Shown here: positions 62,064-64,000 of the stretch, piece after piece
Position numbering within the stretch: the stretch's first letter is position 1
Layout: each line of letters opens with the position of its first letter
From: Microbacterium sp. 10M-3C3
GTDB lineage: Bacteria > Actinomycetota > Actinomycetes > Actinomycetales > Microbacteriaceae
DNA: 64,000 bases
Reading direction: 5' to 3'
Assembly: GCF_003931875.1 (NCBI RefSeq)
Contig: NZ_CP034245.1
Coordinates: 1,488,001-1,552,000, forward strand
Program-made: the position numbers and the translations under genes
Notes under the pieces: model-generated
Database searches by the model: none
Told to the model about the DNA's origin: nothing
What the model saw: the letters and a program-made list of their open reading frames with translations, nothing else

Positions 62064-62774
62064 ATGTCGAGCGACCGTGTCGTCCTGGTCACCGGAGGCA
62101 ATCGCGGCATCGGCCGAGCCATCGCCGAGCGTTTCGTCGCGGAGGGATACCGCGTCGCCGTGACCGCGCGGTCCGGCGAAGGGCCCGAGGGCACCCTGAC
62201 GGTGCGTGCCGACGTGACCGACGCCGCGTCGGTCGACGCGGCGTTCGGCGAGGTGGAGAAGGCGCTCGGCCCCGTGGAGATCGTCGTGGCCAACGCGGGC
62301 ATCACGAAGGACACCCTGCTCCTGCGCATGACCGAGGACGACTTCGACTCGGTGGTCGCGACGAACCTCGGCGGCGCTTTCCGCGTCATCAAGCGCGCGG
62401 CCAAGGGGCTGCTGCGCGCGCGGTGGGGCCGCGTCATCCTGATCTCGAGCGTCGTGGGCCTGTACGGCTCACCCGGGCAGATCAACTACGCCGCCTCCAA
62501 GAGCGCCCTCGTCGGCTTCGCCCGATCGCTCACGCGCGAGCTCGGCGGCCGCGGGATCACCGCGAACGTCGTCGCGCCGGGCTTCATCGAGACCGACATG
62601 ACCGCCGAGCTCCCCGAGGACACGCAGGCTGAGTACAAGCGCAGCATCCCTGCCGGCCGCTTCGCCACCGCCGACGAGGTCGCCGGCGTCGTCACGTGGC
62701 TGGCATCGGATGACGCGGCTTACATCTCCGGCGCCGTGATCCCCGTCGACGGCGGACTCGGCATGGGGCACTGA
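62064..62774 (+). CDS. fabG: 3-oxoacyl-ACP reductase (SDR family)
   Basis: 236 residues from ATG 62064 with GGAG upstream. Short-chain dehydrogenase: cofactor motif VTGGNRGIGRAIAERF, VANAGITKD (NAG), the catalytic Ser in LISSVVGLYGSPGQ and the YxxxK pair in INYAASKSALVGFARS, then APGFIETDMT. The length and the NAGITKD and GFIETDMT motifs point to FabG (or FabG1/MabA) of fatty acid synthesis; no inhA follows. TAGGCT at 61999-62004 is a possible -10. Confidence 0.9.
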   Translation: MSSDRVVLVTGGNRGIGRAIAERFVAEGYRVAVTARSGEGPEGTLTVRADVTDAASVDAAFGEVEKALGPVEIVVANAGITKDTLLLRMTEDDFDSVVATNLGGAFRVIKRAAKGLLRARWGRVILISSVVGLYGSPGQINYAASKSALVGFARSLTRELGGRGITANVVAPGFIETDMTAELPEDTQAEYKRSIPAGRFATADEVAGVVTWLASDDAAYISGAVIPVDGGLGMGH

Positions 62775-62781
62775 CTCCGGT

Positions 62782-63474
62782 TCAGCCCACCGCGGCCACG
62801 ATCGCGCGCGCGAGCGCGTCGGGCTGGGAGAACTGCGGCCAGTGACCGGAGTGCAGTTCGACGATCTCCAGGTCTTCGAGGGCGGCCAGGTCGGCGGCCC
62901 ACGCGGGCGCCTTCTCGATGATCTCGCGCAGGTCGGCCGCCGCCATCGTGCCGCTGAGCATCGTGACGGGCAGGCCGAGCCGGCGCGGGTCGGACAACGA
63001 GAGCGGATCGGTCGGCACCTTCGCCGGCACCGACAGCGCCGACGCCCCGACCGACGCGCGCGTCGCCTCGTCGAGGTCGGCCACCTCGGGCTCCTCGAAG
63101 GTGTCCCACCCCGGGAAGGGGATCACGCCGTCGACGATCGGGAACTCCCAGATGCTCTCGCCGACGCTCGGCGGGAACGTGTCGACGAAGATCACGCGAC
63201 CGACGTCGTCGACCCGTCGGTCGGCGGCGCCCCACGCGACGTTGCCGCCGCCGGAGTGCCCCACGACGACGACCGGGCCGCCGACGCGGTCGATCTCCGC
63301 GACGGTCGCGTCGACCCAGTCGGAGATGCCGATGTCGGCCGATTCGGCCGCCGGGGCGCCGACGCCGGGGAGCGTGAGGGCGTGCGGAGTGTGTCCGGCC
63401 GCCTCCAGGGCGGGGACGATTCCGCGCCACGAGGACGCGTCGAGCCAGAGTCCGGGGATGAGGATGATGTCCAT
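62782..63474 (-). CDS. Alpha/beta fold hydrolase
   Basis: 230 residues from ATG 63474. The serine hydrolase elbow GHSGGGN (Ser about residue 79) follows VVVV. The oxyanion region is LIPGLWLDASSW, the acid is probably in the LEDLEIVELHSGHW stretch and the catalytic His is in HSGHWPQFSQPDAL. It resembles small esterases of the RsbQ/salicylate-esterase-like type. The substrate is unknown. TACCGT at 63486-63481 is a leaderless-type -10. It is convergent with fabG. Confidence 0.87.
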   Translation of the reverse strand: MDIILIPGLWLDASSWRGIVPALEAAGHTPHALTLPGVGAPAAESADIGISDWVDATVAEIDRVGGPVVVVGHSGGGNVAWGAADRRVDDVGRVIFVDTFPPSVGESIWEFPIVDGVIPFPGWDTFEEPEVADLDEATRASVGASALSVPAKVPTDPLSLSDPRRLGLPVTMLSGTMAAADLREIIEKAPAWAADLAALEDLEIVELHSGHWPQFSQPDALARAIVAAVG

Positions 63475-63480
63475 GGCCCG

Positions 63481-63486
63481 ACGGTA
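63481..63486 (-). promoter_or_regulatory. TACCGT -10 box, leaderless geometry
   Basis: Minus-strand TACCGT ends 7 bases before the ATG at 63474. Confidence 0.5.
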
Positions 63487-63515
63487 GAGCGCACCGCCGA
63501 CACGGGGAAGGGCCT

Positions 63516-64000
63516 TCAGGGCAGGAGGGGGATCACCTGCGCGAGGTCGACCGGGCCGACGACGAGATCGGCGCGCGCCCGGACGGCGGGCTTGGCGTTG
63601 AACGCGACGCCGAGCCCCGCCGCGGCGAGCATCTGCAGGTCGTTCGCGCCGTCGCCGATCGCGAGGGTGCGCGCGAGGGGCACGCCGCTGTCGGCCGCCC
63701 ATGCGCGCAGCGTCTCGGCCTTGGCCGCCGCATCCACGATCGTCCCCGCGACCTCGCCCGTGAGGACGTCGTCCGCGACGCGCAGGCGGTTCGCGCGCCA
63801 CACGTCGACCGCGAGTCCGGGAGCCACGTCGTCGAGCACCTCGTGGAAACCCCCCGAGACGACGCCGACGCGCCCGCCGCGCGCATGCACGGCGTCGACG
63901 AGCGCGCGGACGCCGGGCGTCGGCTCGACCCGCGCGATGACGCGCGAGAACGCCTCGACGGGGACGCCCCGCAGCGCAGCGACGCGTGAGCGCAGGCTCG
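63516..64000 (-). CDS. serB: Phosphoserine phosphatase (5' end outside window)
   Basis: The frame is open to the right edge, so the N-terminus is missing; 160 codons are visible. HAD-superfamily enzyme for the last step of serine synthesis. The visible part begins SLRSRVAALRGVPVEAFSRV, then PTPGVRALVDAVHARGGRVGVVSGGF (motif II Ser in VVSGGF), KAETLRAWA (motif III Lys) and LAIGDGANDLQMLAAAGLGVAF (motif IV). GTG 63890 is internal, not a start. Confidence 0.92.
   Translation of the reverse strand, partial: SLRSRVAALRGVPVEAFSRVIARVEPTPGVRALVDAVHARGGRVGVVSGGFHEVLDDVAPGLAVDVWRANRLRVADDVLTGEVAGTIVDAAAKAETLRAWAADSGVPLARTLAIGDGANDLQMLAAAGLGVAFNAKPAVRARADLVVGPVDLAQVIPLLP

Overview
The window is a continuous, very GC-rich (roughly 70 percent by eye), densely coded chromosomal segment from an actinobacterium. 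It is most likely Microbacterium or a close relative in the Microbacteriaceae. The pointers are a C50-carotenoid operon, a DUF222/HNH gene, LigD/Ku, a DtxR-type iron box, actinobacterial families (DUF3039, DUF3099, DUF6328, UPF0182), many GTG starts and many 4-base GTGA/ATGA gene overlaps. I see no prophage, plasmid, insertion sequence, CRISPR array or rRNA. No gap between genes exceeds 300 bases; the longest is about 250 bases, upstream of sufB.

Layout. Bases 1-8975 hold a conserved actinobacterial housekeeping block: nudC, uvrD2, a solo cyclodehydratase-like protein, a zinc-dependent hydrolase, a PDZ-Lon-like protease and a UPF0182 membrane protein. In the same relative neighbourhood, as I recall it, Mycobacterium has Rv3199c to Rv3193c. 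Bases 9005-14551 are one minus-strand operon for C50 carotenoids (idi-crtE-crtB-crtI-crtYe-crtYf-crtEb), with a divergent MarR regulator at 14624 and a palindrome between them. Bases 15101-19694 carry DUF222/HNH, small membrane proteins, initiator tRNA-Met, a nitrilase-family hydrolase and an aminotransferase. Bases 19794-29641 are an envelope region: an HtrA-like protease, three CDP-glycerol glycerophosphotransferase-like proteins, a family 2 glycosyltransferase, a maltokinase-like kinase and a sugar-type nucleotidyltransferase. Bases 29835-33028 are an ABC exporter whose ATPase carries a disordered N-terminus of about 300 residues. Bases 33064-36920 carry DUF3039, pncB, murI, rph and rdgB.

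Bases 36969-39412 hold a TspO-like membrane protein with a divergent MarR regulator, then a cation diffusion facilitator broken by an in-frame TAG. Bases 39426-42923 encode the two-component NHEJ system (LigD and Ku, divergent). Then follow DedA, tRNA-Leu(UAG), a small membrane protein and haem A synthase. Bases 45720-49779 form the SUF iron-sulfur cluster operon (sufB-sufD-Rieske-sufC plus a DUF59 protein) without sufS/sufU. A MalY-like aminotransferase and an MFS transporter come next. Bases 52349-57301 are a siderophore uptake locus (interaction protein, ATPase, two permeases, binding lipoprotein) with iron boxes at both outer ends. The window closes with bioY, an ABC-F ATPase, a SURF1 operon, a DUF4190-type protein, fabG, an alpha/beta hydrolase and the 3' part of serB.

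Transcription signals are consistent. At least twelve genes have a TANNNT hexamer at exactly -12 to -7 of the start codon, the geometry of leaderless mRNAs. Other genes have a clear Shine-Dalgarno sequence. The observations most worth following are the 52-bp tandem repeat that turns into a perfect palindrome over a -10 box and start codon at 21346-21484, the nonsense codon in the metal transporter, the fused Pro/Glu-rich domain on the ABC ATPase, and an over-represented octamer GGATGCGG spread over both strands.
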